Shown: one piece after another, positions 7,866 through 16,739 of the stretch
How the letters are laid out: each line of letters opens with the position of its first letter
Numbering within the stretch: the stretch's first letter is position 1
From: Bacillota bacterium
Lineage (GTDB): Bacteria > Bacillota > Clostridia > Peptostreptococcales > Anaerovoracaceae
DNA: 64,000 nucleotides
Reading direction: 5' to 3'
Assembly (NCBI GenBank): GCA_017557505.1
Contig: JAFYYP010000052.1
Span: 1 to 64,000 of the forward strand
Notes under the pieces: model-generated
What the model saw: only the letters and a program-made list of their open reading frames with translations
Databases searched by the model: none
What the model was told of the DNA's origin: nothing
Position numbers and translations under genes: made by a program

Positions 7866-8993
7866 ATGGATAGAGACATTTTTGAGAAGGCAGCCGCTCT
7901 GCGGCACGAGATCCACATGCATCCGGACCTTTCCAACGAGGAACGGCCGACACTGGAGCGCGTGATGAAATTCCTAAAGGAAAACACAAGAAACATCGAG
8001 ATCCACGACGCCGGCCACTACGTCTGGTGCGCTTACAGAAGCCCTGACCCGAAGAAGCCCAACATGGCCTTCCGCGGCGACTGCGATGCGCTTCCGACTG
8101 AGGACCTGGTCGACAAGCCCTGGCGCTCCGTGATCCCCGGCAAAGGCCACAACTGCGGCCACGACGGGCATACGGCGGCCCTGGCGGGGCTCATCCTCTC
8201 CGTCGACCGCTGCGGTGCGGACCGCGATGTGTTCTTCATTTTCCAGCCGGCCGAGGAGAACGGATCCGGCGCGAAATCGTGTCTTGACTTCATCACGGAC
8301 AACAACGTGCAGCAGATCTATTCGATGCACGGCCAGGGCAAGCACTACCCGTTCTCGATCGCAACGAAATCCGGAACGCTGCAGTGCGCGAGCAAGGGCA
8401 TGACCGTCACCATGACCGGCGTCCCGGCTCACGCGGGCAACCCGCAAGACGGAAAGAACCCCTCCATGGCCCTGTGCGCGCTGGCCGAATACAGCCAGGA
8501 AGTGCTGAAGGACCCAAAGTTTCAAAGCTTCATCCTCGCGACCGTCATCCACCTGGGCATCGGCAAGGAGAATGCCTTCGGTATGAGCGCCAGCACCGGT
8601 AAACTGCAGATGACGATACGCTCTGAAGACGAGGCGGAACTCGACGAACTGCAGATGATGCTGGAGACAAAGGCGAAGGAGCTGGCGGAGACGAGCGGCC
8701 TGACGGTCGATTTCGCCTATCAGGACGAATTCCCGATGACCCGCAACAACGATGCCTGCGTGGAAAAGGTCAAGAAGGCCGTCCTTGCCTGTGGCTACGA
8801 CTTCTATGATGTGCCCGAGCCGCGCAGAGGCAGCGAGGACGTGGGCCATTTCCTCAAGATGGTGCCCGGCTGCCACTTCTACTGCAGTTTCGGCTACGAC
8901 CACCCCGCCATCCACATGAAGGACTACGACTTTGACGACGAAGGTATCGAACGCACGGTGAACGTCAACCTGGCGCTGATTGCAGGAGAATAA
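7866..8993 (+). CDS. M20-family amidohydrolase / metallopeptidase
   Basis: A 375-residue zinc hydrolase of the M20 amidohydrolase group (N-acyl-amino-acid or hippurate hydrolase type). Metal and catalytic motifs are visible: MAFRGDCDALP, the NCGHDGHTAAL histidine cluster, FQPAEENGSGA with the catalytic glutamate pair, and the later HAGNPQDGKNP dimerisation-domain segment. It probably releases amino acids from acylated forms in the cytoplasm. The start at 7866 follows AGGAG by seven bases; an upstream in-frame ATG at 7797 has no ribosome site and lies before the promoter, so it is rejected. The gene is monocistronic with its own terminator. Confidence 0.9.
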   Translation: MDRDIFEKAAALRHEIHMHPDLSNEERPTLERVMKFLKENTRNIEIHDAGHYVWCAYRSPDPKKPNMAFRGDCDALPTEDLVDKPWRSVIPGKGHNCGHDGHTAALAGLILSVDRCGADRDVFFIFQPAEENGSGAKSCLDFITDNNVQQIYSMHGQGKHYPFSIATKSGTLQCASKGMTVTMTGVPAHAGNPQDGKNPSMALCALAEYSQEVLKDPKFQSFILATVIHLGIGKENAFGMSASTGKLQMTIRSEDEAELDELQMMLETKAKELAETSGLTVDFAYQDEFPMTRNNDACVEKVKKAVLACGYDFYDVPEPRRGSEDVGHFLKMVPGCHFYCSFGYDHPAIHMKDYDFDDEGIERTVNVNLALIAGE

Positions 8994-9013
8994 AGCGTTT
9001 CAGGCAACAGAAA

Positions 9014-9044
9014 AGCCCGGATCTTTACGGATCCGGGCTCTTTT
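9014..9044 (+). terminator. intrinsic terminator of the M20 gene
   Basis: A 10-bp stem (AGCCCGGATC with its complement ending at 9039) and a 6-nt loop are followed by CTTTTCTT. It lies 20 bp after the M20 stop codon, between convergent genes. Confidence 0.85.
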
Positions 9045-9059
9045 CTTGTTATTTTATGA

Positions 9060-9860
9060 TCAGCCGAACCAGACCTGCGGCTGGCGCTCTTCTTTGCCGA
9101 ACGTCTCTTCGCAGTTCTTCGCGACTTCCTTGAAAGCTTCCTGCCGGAACTGCATCGACTGCACCGGGCAGGTCTTGACGCAGGTGTTGCACTTGAGGCA
9201 TCCGGGTTTGATGGCGTCGCTGTCGTTGACGTCGATCAGGCCGAGCGGGCACACGCTGGCGCATGCGCCGCAGTGCAGGCAGTTCTCATCGGGTGCGGGC
9301 CTGTTGGGCGTCAGATGGCCCAGGCGTTCCCGGTGCATGCCGATCGCGTCCAGGTCGACGGACCGCTGCGGGATGGCTTCTGATGCCATAGCCGCAAGGC
9401 TGCCGGCTTCGAACTTTCCCCTCACCTGCTGTCCGAATCCGCGGGCAACAGCAAGGTCTTCTTCATCCGGTCTTCCGGTCTGGATATTTCTCGAAAAACT
9501 GTGCTCACCGATAAACGCGCCGCAGGCGATCACCTGAAATCCTGCAGCCGTGGCCGCTTCATACAGATCCGCCAGCGCCATGTCGTAGTGCCGGCCGCCG
9601 TACGTCGCGATGCACACGGCAGGTCTGCCGGCGCCTTCCAGCTTGCGGATCGTCCCCGTCAGCAGCTTAAAACTGCGGCCGCCGTAGACAGGCCCCGCAA
9701 AGACGAACAAATCCGCGCCGCCGTCCATGAGCGCCTTAGAGCGCCCTGCCGGCAGCGTAATGTCGTTTTCGATCCGTTCCCCGCCGAACCCTTCCGCGAA
9801 AGCCCTTACGACCTTGCGCGTCGTCCCGGTCGGGCTGAAATACAGGCTTGCGAGGATCAT
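9060..9860 (-). CDS. EFR1-family flavodoxin-ferredoxin protein
   Basis: A 266-residue fusion of a flavodoxin-like FMN domain and a bacterial 2x[4Fe-4S] ferredoxin domain. The N-terminal YFSPTGTTRKV loop is the FMN phosphate-binding motif. The clusters sit in CLHCGACASVCP and CLKCNTCVKTCP near the C-terminus. Such EFRO/EFR1 proteins are electron carriers common in anaerobic Clostridia; the partner enzyme is not known. The start overlaps the stop of the preceding GNAT gene by four bases (ATGA type), which implies translational coupling in a three-gene operon. Confidence 0.92.
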   Translation of the reverse strand: MILASLYFSPTGTTRKVVRAFAEGFGGERIENDITLPAGRSKALMDGGADLFVFAGPVYGGRSFKLLTGTIRKLEGAGRPAVCIATYGGRHYDMALADLYEAATAAGFQVIACGAFIGEHSFSRNIQTGRPDEEDLAVARGFGQQVRGKFEAGSLAAMASEAIPQRSVDLDAIGMHRERLGHLTPNRPAPDENCLHCGACASVCPLGLIDVNDSDAIKPGCLKCNTCVKTCPVQSMQFRQEAFKEVAKNCEETFGKEERQPQVWFG

Positions 9861-10417
9861 TCTTCCGCCTTCGTCTTAATGGCCATCATCCAGTAGTGGT
9901 TGTCGTTGAAGTCGAACTTGCCGATCTCCGTCATGTGCGCCTTGCGGGTGTGAGCCGCGTAGCTGCGCGGATTGATCTGGTTGATGAACGTCACCATCAC
10001 GGGATAACGGTCTTCGTAGAGCTTGAGCGCTTCCTTGAAGATCGTCTCAAACACGCCTGTGCCGCGCACGGATACGTCCACGCAGACGGGGCCGTACTGA
10101 TAGGTGTTCGTTTCGTCCAGAGCCATGCCTTCGAACGGCATGTCGGGCAGGACTTCCGTCATGCGCTGCATGATGGGCACCTGTTTCCAGTAATCCCATC
10201 CCGCGTGCAGCGCGAACGCCTTGACTTCGCCGTTTTCGTCCTTGGCGAGGGTCACGCCCTTGCGGTTGACGATCAGATCCTCGAACTGCTCGTCGGACAG
10301 CTTCGTCGTAACGAAACCGCCGGGCATGTCCTCGGGCTTGATCGTGTCCTTATGATACCTGGCCAGCAGCTTGCGGATCGCGGGCAGGTCTTCCATGGTT
10401 GCCAGTACGTACTGCAT
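9857..10417 (-). CDS. GNAT-like N-acetyltransferase domain protein
   Basis: A 186-residue protein with a GNAT-like layout: an N-terminal ATMEDLPAIRKLLARY strand-helix, a central VCVDVSVRGTGVFETIFKEAL segment in place of the acetyl-CoA pyrophosphate loop, and a C-terminal NPRSYAAHTRKAHM region. The usual Q/RxxGxG/A signature is only loosely kept (VRGTGV). Substrate is unknown. It lies 8 bp after the stalk-domain gene and overlaps the EFR1 gene by four bases, so the three genes form an operon. Confidence 0.7.
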   Translation of the reverse strand: MQYVLATMEDLPAIRKLLARYHKDTIKPEDMPGGFVTTKLSDEQFEDLIVNRKGVTLAKDENGEVKAFALHAGWDYWKQVPIMQRMTEVLPDMPFEGMALDETNTYQYGPVCVDVSVRGTGVFETIFKEALKLYEDRYPVMVTFINQINPRSYAAHTRKAHMTEIGKFDFNDNHYWMMAIKTKAEE

Positions 10418-10425
10418 ATTGCCTC

Positions 10426-11331
10426 CTATTTCGAATAGCTGATGACGGCTTCGGACAGGCCTTCCGACTGCACGATGCCGATCACGGCGACGCGGCCGGT
10501 CTCTGCGTTCTTGTAGGCGTACAGCGTGGTCGTATTGTCTCCGATCAGCTTTCTGGAGTCGTCCAGGCTGAACGTGAAGCCTGCGTCGAACAGGTACGAG
10601 ACGTACCTCTGCAGGTCTTCCGCTTCCTTGCCCTCGCGCACCGTATCAGTGTAGTTGTAATAGTTGTAGACCATGATGTCGTCCGCCGTGCTCTCCTCCG
10701 ACTTCGGCAGATTGCAGAGATAACCGAAATCCGCCACTTCCGTGTCCGGATAGCACTCCAGGACCTCGTGGTTGAACACGCTGGCCGTATAGGTCTCGCC
10801 GTTCCAGGAGATGTCCTTGCCGACGATCTGGCACACCGCCGCCAGCGGCAGATAGGTCGTGCCGCGGTACAGCAGACTGTAGGGCACCATCATGCCGCCT
10901 CCGCGGTCGAACTGCGTGCCGGGGCGCGCGAACGTCTGACCGCTCACAACGATGTTCAGGCTGTCGAACGTGACGTCGACGGAAACGTCCTGGTGTTCGG
11001 ACGGTTCCGCCGTGCTGCTCGGAGCGCCTTCGACCGGGCCGTCCGGGTTGCTGATGTAGACCGTGCGGGTCTCGCCGTCCCAGCTGACGTCCTTGCCCAC
11101 GAACTCGCAGACCTTTGCGAGCGGCAGGTAGGTCGTGCCCTTGTACAGGATGCTGTACGGCACGTCGCCGGTCGTGCGCACGAAGAATTCGCCCGCGACA
11201 GCCTTCAGGTCGCCCTCGACTTCGATGTTGATCTTGTTAAAACTCGCGCTGACCACAGTTGCAAAGGCGCTGGCAGTCGAGACCGCCAGTGCCAGTGCGA
11301 GGATCAACGCAATCCTTTGACTGCGTTTCAT
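10426..11331 (-). CDS. secreted protein with two copper-amine-oxidase-N (stalk) domains
   Basis: A 301-residue exported protein. A signal peptide (MKRSQRIALILALALAVSTA, cleavage near SAFA) is followed by two tandem stalk-type domains, each with VPYS(I/L)LY(K/R)GTTYLPLA followed by VGKD(V/I)SW(D/N)GET. The C-terminal 100 residues are unassigned. Such domains occur on cell-surface proteins of Clostridia and Paenibacilli; no amine oxidase activity is implied. The two repeats are clearly related and must have arisen by duplication. It starts the stalk-GNAT-EFR1 operon and lies 41 bp after the methionine gamma-lyase gene. Confidence 0.85.
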   Translation of the reverse strand: MKRSQRIALILALALAVSTASAFATVVSASFNKINIEVEGDLKAVAGEFFVRTTGDVPYSILYKGTTYLPLAKVCEFVGKDVSWDGETRTVYISNPDGPVEGAPSSTAEPSEHQDVSVDVTFDSLNIVVSGQTFARPGTQFDRGGGMMVPYSLLYRGTTYLPLAAVCQIVGKDISWNGETYTASVFNHEVLECYPDTEVADFGYLCNLPKSEESTADDIMVYNYYNYTDTVREGKEAEDLQRYVSYLFDAGFTFSLDDSRKLIGDNTTTLYAYKNAETGRVAVIGIVQSEGLSEAVISYSK

Positions 11332-11372
11332 AGTTCAGTTTCCTTTTGTCCGAAGGACGGTTCTGCCTTTCT

Positions 11373-12596
11373 TTACAGCTTCGCAGCAGCCTGTTCGAAG
11401 TCCGCGATCAGGTCTTCGACATCTTCGATACCGACGGAGAAGCGGACCAGACCGTCGGTGATGCCGGCTTCCTTGCGGCCTTCCGGGGTCACGTTGGCGT
11501 GGGTCATGCTGGCCGGGTGCTGGATCAGGGAGTCGGTGCCGCCCAGGGAGACGCCGATGCCGGGGATCTGCAGCGCGTTCAGCAGCTTCTTAGCGGTCTC
11601 GAATTCGCTCATGCCCTTGTAGGCAGCGGTCTCGAAGGAGATCATACCGGTGGTATAGCCTTCGCCGAACTGCTTCTTGGCGACTTCGTAGTTTCTTCCG
11701 TTGGAGGGCAGAGACGGATGATAAACAGCCTTGATGTAGGGCTGCTTCTCGAGGAATTCAGCCATCTTGCAGGCGTTGCAGGAGTGCTGCTTCATTCTCA
11801 GGCCCAGGGTCTTCAGACCGCGGACGATCAGGAATGCCATCATCGGAGCCATGGAGGAACCGGTCATCTTGCCGACCGCTCTGGACTTGATAGTGTGGAT
11901 GAGTTCTTCGTCATTGGAGCAGATGACACCCGCGATGACGTCGCCGTGGCCGTTCAGGTACTTGGTGACGGAATGGAGAACGATATCTACGCCGAAGTCG
12001 AGAGGTCTGCATACTGGAGGCGGAGTGAAGGTGTTGTCGACGATGACGATCGCGCCGTTGTCGTGTGCGATCTTGACCATTTCCGCGATGTCGGTGACCT
12101 TCATGGTCGGGTTCGCTGCGACCTCGAAGTACAGGATCTTGGTGTTGGGCTTCATGGCAGCCTTGACCAGCTCGGGCTTGCTGGTGTCGACCTGCGTAGT
12201 CTCGATGCCCAGGCTGGGCAGGATGCTTCTCATGACGACGTCGGTGCAGCCGTAAACGGTGTCGGAGCAGACGATGTGGTCACCTGCAGCCAGAACGCCC
12301 AGCAGAGCGGAGCTGACGGCGCCCATGCCGGAACCGGTAGCAACCGCGGCATTTGCGTGCTCCAGAGCGCACATTTTTCTCTCAAACGTAGCGACGGTCG
12401 GGTTGCCTGTTCTGGCGTAGCCGTACTTGGGGATCTCGCCGCTGAAAACGGCGCCGCCTTCTTCCAGAGAGTCGAACGTGTAAGTGGACGTCTGATAGAT
12501 AGGAGTTGCTTCTGCGCCCCATTCTTTGTCTCTGATGTAGCCCGCATGGACTGCAGCAGTTGAGAAACCGGTCTTTGTGAAATCCAAATTGCTCAT
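11373..12596 (-). CDS. methionine gamma-lyase (Cys/Met metabolism PLP enzyme)
   Basis: A 407-residue PLP enzyme of the cystathionine gamma-synthase family. The PLP lysine lies in SVTKYLNGHGDV. The TVYGCTDVV segment keeps the cysteine equivalent to Cys116 of Pseudomonas putida methionine gamma-lyase, which distinguishes these lyases from cystathionine enzymes. The expected reaction is methionine to methanethiol, ammonia and 2-oxobutyrate. The latter would be a substrate for the PFOR-type metabolism seen at the left of the window. The start at 12596 is chosen because AAGGAGG lies five bases before it; an in-frame ATG at 12614 would place that site inside the gene. It has its own promoter at 12655-12683. 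Confidence 0.88.
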   Translation of the reverse strand: MSNLDFTKTGFSTAAVHAGYIRDKEWGAEATPIYQTSTYTFDSLEEGGAVFSGEIPKYGYARTGNPTVATFERKMCALEHANAAVATGSGMGAVSSALLGVLAAGDHIVCSDTVYGCTDVVMRSILPSLGIETTQVDTSKPELVKAAMKPNTKILYFEVAANPTMKVTDIAEMVKIAHDNGAIVIVDNTFTPPPVCRPLDFGVDIVLHSVTKYLNGHGDVIAGVICSNDEELIHTIKSRAVGKMTGSSMAPMMAFLIVRGLKTLGLRMKQHSCNACKMAEFLEKQPYIKAVYHPSLPSNGRNYEVAKKQFGEGYTTGMISFETAAYKGMSEFETAKKLLNALQIPGIGVSLGGTDSLIQHPASMTHANVTPEGRKEAGITDGLVRFSVGIEDVEDLIADFEQAAAKL

Positions 12597-12654
12597 GTTA
12601 TCCTCCTTGCGCAATATCTCACAGCGGCTTTCGCCGCATTTTTACCTACTTTAT

Positions 12655-12683
12655 AGTGTATCGCTTTTTCGTGCAGATTTCAA
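12655..12683 (-). promoter_or_regulatory. promoter of the methionine gamma-lyase gene
   Basis: On the minus strand TTGAAA (12683-12678) and TACACT (12660-12655) are 17 bp apart. The promoter abuts the stop codon of the upstream Na/Pi gene. A small GCGGC-GAAA-GCCGC hairpin (about 12623-12638) lies in the leader. Confidence 0.6.
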
Positions 12684-14345
12684 TTACACTTCCACCTGCA
12701 GTTCCTCGATGGAAGCGTTGATCCCGAGAATGCCTTCGGCGATGTTCATGGCGTGGTCAGAGATACGCTCCAGATCGCTCACCATGTCGGTATAGATGAC
12801 GCCGCTTCGGGGTTCGCAGACGTTGTCCTTCAGGCGCTCGATGTGGTTCTCGGTCTTTTCTTCCTGCATGGCGTCCACGGAATCTTCGACAGTCCTCGCC
12901 TCTTCCAGCAGTGCCCGGTCTTCCTTGTCGTAAGCCTTCATGGACAGGTCGACCATGTATTCGACCCGTTCAGCCATCTCGCCGAGGTCCTGCAGGCCTC
13001 CGTCAGAGAACTTCGCGCGGTTCGCTGCCGCAGTCTGCGCATATTCGGCGATGTTCTCCGCGAGGTCGCCGATGCGCTCCAGGTCGGACGCGACGCTCAA
13101 CATCGTGGAGACGCGGGAAACGTCGGACTCATGCAGCCCTTTTCCGTACAGGCTGACCAGGTAGGAGTTGATCTCGTGGTGCAGGAAGTTGATGGTCTTC
13201 TCGTGTTCTATGACAGTCTCGGCCTTGTCTTCATCGCGCTCGAAGAAGCTCTCCAGCGCGGTATGCAGGTTAGCGCGGCAGACGTCCGCGAAGCGCATGA
13301 TCTCCCTGTGCGCCTGCGTGATCATGATGGCAGGGCTCTTGGAGACGTCGTTCGTGACGTACAGCAGCTTGCGGGAAAAGAACTCGTCCTCCGCGGAATC
13401 GGGCATGAGTTTCTCTGCCATTGCTGCCACCGGTTTGATGAGCGGGAACATCAGCACGGCGCAGACCGTGTTGTAGATCGTGTGGAAGTTCGCGACCTGC
13501 CGGCTCACGTCGTCCGGCGACAGGTTCTTGACGAACGAAACGATGACCGGGGCGATGAGCATGAGGATGCTGAACAGGACGGCGCTCAGCACCTTGATCG
13601 CGGTCTGGGACGCGGCCGCGCGCTTGCTCAGGCGGTTGCCCGAAAGCGACGAGATGACCAGCGGAGCCACGGCGCCGATGTTCATACCCATGATCATAAA
13701 GACGACTTCTTCGAGGTCCAGCGAAGCGCCGAGCGAGCTTGCCACGAGCACCTGCAGGATACCGACGGCTGCCGAAGAACTCTGGATGACCAGCGTAAAC
13801 AGCGCGCCGAACAGAATGGCCAGGATGGGATTGTGCACGTTGTGCAGGAACGTTCCGACCAGACCGCCCAGTTCCATGGCCTGCACAGCGTCACCCATCA
13901 GGTTGATGCCCACGAACAGGATGCCGAAGCCCAGAACGATGGCGCCGGCCTTCTTCGCGGTGCGGTTCTTGATGAACTGGGTCAGCAGGATGCCGATGAA
14001 CAGGATGAGCGGTGCCCACGGATCGATGTCCAGCGCGATGATCTGCGCTGTGATGGTCGTACCGATGGACGCGCCGAGCATGACGTACAGGGCCTGCGAG
14101 AGGGTCATCATCTGGGCGTTGACGAAGCCGACCGCCATGACCATCGTTGCGCCGGAGCTCTGGATGGCCGCCGTCGCCAGCGCGCCGACGAGAACCGCCT
14201 TGAGCGGACTGGTCGTCAGCTTTTCGAGCCAGACGCGCAGGTTGTCGCCCGCAGCCTGTTCGAGCCCCTTGCCCATAAAGCTGATGCCGAACAGGAAGAG
14301 GCCGATGCCGCCTAATAACAGAAAGACGTTGTAGACTTGTTCCAT
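12684..14345 (-). CDS. Na+/phosphate cotransporter family protein with PhoU domain
   Basis: A 553-residue membrane protein of the NptA/PNaS family. Two inverted Na_Pi_cotrans repeats carry the QSS motifs AAIQSSGATMV and VIQSSSAAVG within about eight helices over the first 320 residues. A cytoplasmic PhoU-like helical domain follows from about 340 to the end. It would import phosphate with sodium. The gene starts three bases after the stop of the metallo-hydrolase gene, so the two are probably cotranscribed and coupled. The operon partner does not clarify the role. Confidence 0.92.
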   Translation of the reverse strand: MEQVYNVFLLLGGIGLFLFGISFMGKGLEQAAGDNLRVWLEKLTTSPLKAVLVGALATAAIQSSGATMVMAVGFVNAQMMTLSQALYVMLGASIGTTITAQIIALDIDPWAPLILFIGILLTQFIKNRTAKKAGAIVLGFGILFVGINLMGDAVQAMELGGLVGTFLHNVHNPILAILFGALFTLVIQSSSAAVGILQVLVASSLGASLDLEEVVFMIMGMNIGAVAPLVISSLSGNRLSKRAAASQTAIKVLSAVLFSILMLIAPVIVSFVKNLSPDDVSRQVANFHTIYNTVCAVLMFPLIKPVAAMAEKLMPDSAEDEFFSRKLLYVTNDVSKSPAIMITQAHREIMRFADVCRANLHTALESFFERDEDKAETVIEHEKTINFLHHEINSYLVSLYGKGLHESDVSRVSTMLSVASDLERIGDLAENIAEYAQTAAANRAKFSDGGLQDLGEMAERVEYMVDLSMKAYDKEDRALLEEARTVEDSVDAMQEEKTENHIERLKDNVCEPRSGVIYTDMVSDLERISDHAMNIAEGILGINASIEELQVEV

Positions 14346-14348
14346 AGT

Positions 14349-15233
14349 TTAAACTGCCTTGAAGATCAGGTGATTATCTTGAATTTCAAGTGTGATCCTG
14401 CCGCTGTCGGCAAGGTACGCGAGATACGAGCGAGTGGTCGACCCGACCAGCGCATGCTGGCCGACGTTCATGTCGAGGCCGTAGTGCGTAAAGACGTTCG
14501 CGAGGATGTCCTCGAAGCAGGCGCCCTCTTTGCACAGGGAGAGCAACAGATCCGCGACCTCGAGCATCTTTGCGCGGTTGGCCGCCACCAGGGGCTTGAT
14601 GTCCTTGCAGGGCGCCGCGTGAGCCGGCACGAACCAATCTGCCTCGAGCGTCTCGACGTAATCCAACGTTTCGAAGGCCTTTGCAACGTCGTACTGGAAG
14701 TTGACGTGATACTTCTGGGTCGTCTCCTCGGAGAATACGCAGTCTGCGAGATACACGACGTTGTCTGGCGTACGTAGGCCGATCATGTCCATGGAGTGGC
14801 CGCCGAGCTGCAGCACTTCCAGACCGCCGAGGGCCTGCAGATCCGTCTCTGCAATGGGCTTGACGGCAGAAGACTCCGCCATCAGGAATTTATTGCGCAG
14901 CTGTTTCGGCGGGCAGCCGCCCCAGAGGAGGGAGGGTTCGAGCACAGGGTGCTCCGCAACGGCAGACACGATAGATGGGCCGTAAATAGGTGCTTCTGTG
15001 CGATTGGCCAGCAGTTTGTTGCCGCCGATGTGGTCCGCGTGCAGGTGCGTATTAATGACCGCCTGCAGCGCAAGGCCTGCGCCGTCCAGCGCCTTGATGG
15101 CCTTCTTGCCCGCGTCTTTATCGCTTCCGGCGTCGATCAGAACGGCTTTGCCGGGTTCACTGACGAACACCCCCATTTTGGCGGGACATTCGATGTATCC
15201 GCTTCTATCGGTAAGCATGACGAGTTCGTACAT
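14349..15233 (-). CDS. metallo-beta-lactamase-fold hydrolase
   Basis: A 294-residue MBL-fold enzyme. The zinc motif HLHADH is in VINTHLHADHIGG; later ligands include the histidine in LGGHSMD and the aspartate in YLADCVF, with HAAP near 207 as the last site. The C-terminal helical extension (about 220-294) resembles those of thioesterase- or glyoxalase-II-like members. The substrate is unknown. The start at 15233 (MYELVML) is chosen because GGAGGT lies eight bases before it; the longer frame to 15284 lacks a site. It is followed after three bases by the Na/Pi symporter gene. Confidence 0.88.
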   Translation of the reverse strand: MYELVMLTDRSGYIECPAKMGVFVSEPGKAVLIDAGSDKDAGKKAIKALDGAGLALQAVINTHLHADHIGGNKLLANRTEAPIYGPSIVSAVAEHPVLEPSLLWGGCPPKQLRNKFLMAESSAVKPIAETDLQALGGLEVLQLGGHSMDMIGLRTPDNVVYLADCVFSEETTQKYHVNFQYDVAKAFETLDYVETLEADWFVPAHAAPCKDIKPLVAANRAKMLEVADLLLSLCKEGACFEDILANVFTHYGLDMNVGQHALVGSTTRSYLAYLADSGRITLEIQDNHLIFKAV

Positions 15234-15332
15234 AATAAGCACCTCCCTACCCAAGTTATAGTATATCACGAAAAAGCGCAACACGGCCGCCGGATATGGG
15301 AGGAATTCTTCACCGTAAGCCTATGATTTCCG

Positions 15333-15361
15333 TTGACAAGCCCCTGCTTCCTGTGTACAAT
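15333..15361 (+). promoter_or_regulatory. promoter of tRNA-Pro
   Basis: TTGACA (15333-15338) is a perfect -35 box and TACAAT (15356-15361) a near-consensus -10, with a 17-bp spacer. Transcription would start near 15368, 38 nt before the tRNA. Confidence 0.88.
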
Positions 15362-15405
15362 GTTTGAGTGCAACAGATGTTGTCCGGGAAACCGGCAACG
15401 ATCTT

Positions 15406-15481
15406 CCGGGTGTAGCGCAGATGGTAGCGTGCTTGGTTCGGGACCAAGAGGCCGTGGGTTCAAATCCCGCCACTCGGACCA
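15406..15481 (+). tRNA. tRNA-Pro (anticodon CGG)
   Basis: A full cloverleaf can be drawn: acceptor CCGGGTG/CACTCGG, D stem GCGC/GCGT, anticodon stem CTTGG/CCAAG with loop TTCGGGA (anticodon CGG), T arm GTGGG-TTCAAAT-CCCGC, discriminator A and encoded CCA. The 3' 61 bases (15421-15481) are repeated at 19527-19587, and the last 23 bases again at 21335-21357, which marks the gene as an integration site. Confidence 0.95.
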
Positions 15482-15482
15482 T

Positions 15483-15516
15483 AAGGCTGAGAATCCAACG
15501 ATTCTCAGCCTTTTCA
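15483..15516 (+). terminator. terminator of tRNA-Pro, supplied by the integrated element
   Basis: A 12-bp perfect stem (AAGGCTGAGAAT / ATTCTCAGCCTT, loop CCAACG) is followed by a T tract. It differs from the terminators that follow the two tRNA remnants, so the present tRNA uses a terminator brought by the element. Confidence 0.85.
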
Positions 15517-15537
15517 TTTGTTTTTGGAGCCGTTCTA

Positions 15538-15580
15538 GGCCTCTTGGTTTTTTCTCAAAAAAGGGAGGAACCAAGAGGCC
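15538..15580. repeat. integrase-site-like inverted repeat, left end
   Basis: AACCAAGAGGCC occurs in reverse at 15538-15549 and forward at 15569-15580, just before the integrase start. The same word is in the tRNA anticodon arm (ACCAAGAGGCC at 15443) and twice at the right end of the element. The arrangement fits integrase arm- and core-type binding sites and could also let the integrase repress its own gene. Confidence 0.65.
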
Positions 15581-15583
15581 AAA

Positions 15584-16531
15584 ATGAAACAACTTAGGAT
15601 CAAGTATGAAGCAACTTTGAAACAACTTTTTAACAATTTCCTAACATCTCGCCAAGCGCTTGGGGTCACAGAAAAAACTATCAAAACTTATAAAGCACAC
15701 TTTCAAGCAATGTCCCATTATCTGGACACTGATGAATTAATAACTGAATTCCAAGAGGAAGCAATTGAAGAGATGATTGTAAGCATGCGAAGAAAAGAAC
15801 TCTCTGCAAACAGCATTAAAAGCTACTTAATTACCCTTCGCGCATTTTTTAGATGGTGCAAAGAGAAAGGAATCTGTGATATTACAGTAAAACCTTATAA
15901 AGGGAAAGACATTATAAAGGAGCCGTACACGGATAAAGAAGTTGAAGCACTGCTAAAAAAACCAAATCTTCGCAATTGTAGTTTTACGGAATATAGAAAC
16001 TGGGTAATGGTTTGTTTGCTTCTTAATTGTGGTTGTAGAGCTGCAACATTACGTTCAATTACTGTTCAGGATGTAAACTTAGATCATGAGTATATTCTTT
16101 TTAGACACACGAAAAGCCAGAGAATTCAAACTATTCCTTTGTGCAAACAAATGATTAATATTCTACGAGAATATTTATTAATCCGCAAAGGAGAAGGTAG
16201 CGACCCACTATTCTGCTCACAATATGGTAAGAAGCTAAATGAAGCCGGACTACGAAAAGCAATTGCAACTTATAATCAATCCCGAGGTATTAAAAAAACA
16301 TCAACGCATCTTTATAGGCACACTTTTTCTAAAATCTTTCTCCTTGACTGTGGTGGAAATGCATTTACATTACAACGTATACTAGGACATTCCACTCTAG
16401 ATATGACAAAGCATTATTGCAACATATACGATGCTGATCTAATTAATAATTTTGATGAGCTATCTCCTCTAGCTATTTATAGCAAAAGAGAAAAATCCAT
16501 AACAAAAGCGGATATCCAAAAGAGAAGATAA
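15584..16531 (+). CDS. tyrosine recombinase / integrase
   Basis: A 315-residue integrase. An N-terminal SAM-like core-binding domain (about 10-95) precedes a catalytic domain with all expected residues: R152 (CGCRAATL), K177 (RHTKSQR), H242 and R245 (HLYRH), H269 (LGHSTL) and nucleophile Y278 (KHYCNIY). Length is typical. It lies 100 bp after the tRNA-Pro gene, as for elements that integrate into tRNA 3' ends. The coding sequence is AT-rich compared with flanking chromosomal genes, a sign of transfer. The start follows an AGAGG site inside one of the repeated AACCAAGAGGCC words. Confidence 0.93.
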   Translation: MKQLRIKYEATLKQLFNNFLTSRQALGVTEKTIKTYKAHFQAMSHYLDTDELITEFQEEAIEEMIVSMRRKELSANSIKSYLITLRAFFRWCKEKGICDITVKPYKGKDIIKEPYTDKEVEALLKKPNLRNCSFTEYRNWVMVCLLLNCGCRAATLRSITVQDVNLDHEYILFRHTKSQRIQTIPLCKQMINILREYLLIRKGEGSDPLFCSQYGKKLNEAGLRKAIATYNQSRGIKKTSTHLYRHTFSKIFLLDCGGNAFTLQRILGHSTLDMTKHYCNIYDADLINNFDELSPLAIYSKREKSITKADIQKRR

Positions 16532-16534
16532 GAA

Positions 16535-16576
16535 AAAGGGCAGATCTCATGTAACTGAAGAGATCTGTCCTTTTAT
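16535..16576 (+). terminator. terminator of the integrase gene
   Basis: A 14-bp stem with one G-T pair (AAAGGGCAGATCTC / GAGATCTGTCCTTT), an 11-nt loop and a TAT-rich tail lie directly after the integrase stop. Confidence 0.8.
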
Positions 16577-16739
16577 ATTTCGCTCTATGGAAATGTTAGT
16601 TGTTCGCTAGATTAAATACTTTAAATTGTTTATTTTTTTAAGTATCTTGCAGTTCTCACAAAAAATATCTATACTGAATTGTTTCAAAAAGGAATACCAC
16701 TGCTCGTCGGTGTTGCCGTCGACGTATTCCCCGGTGATG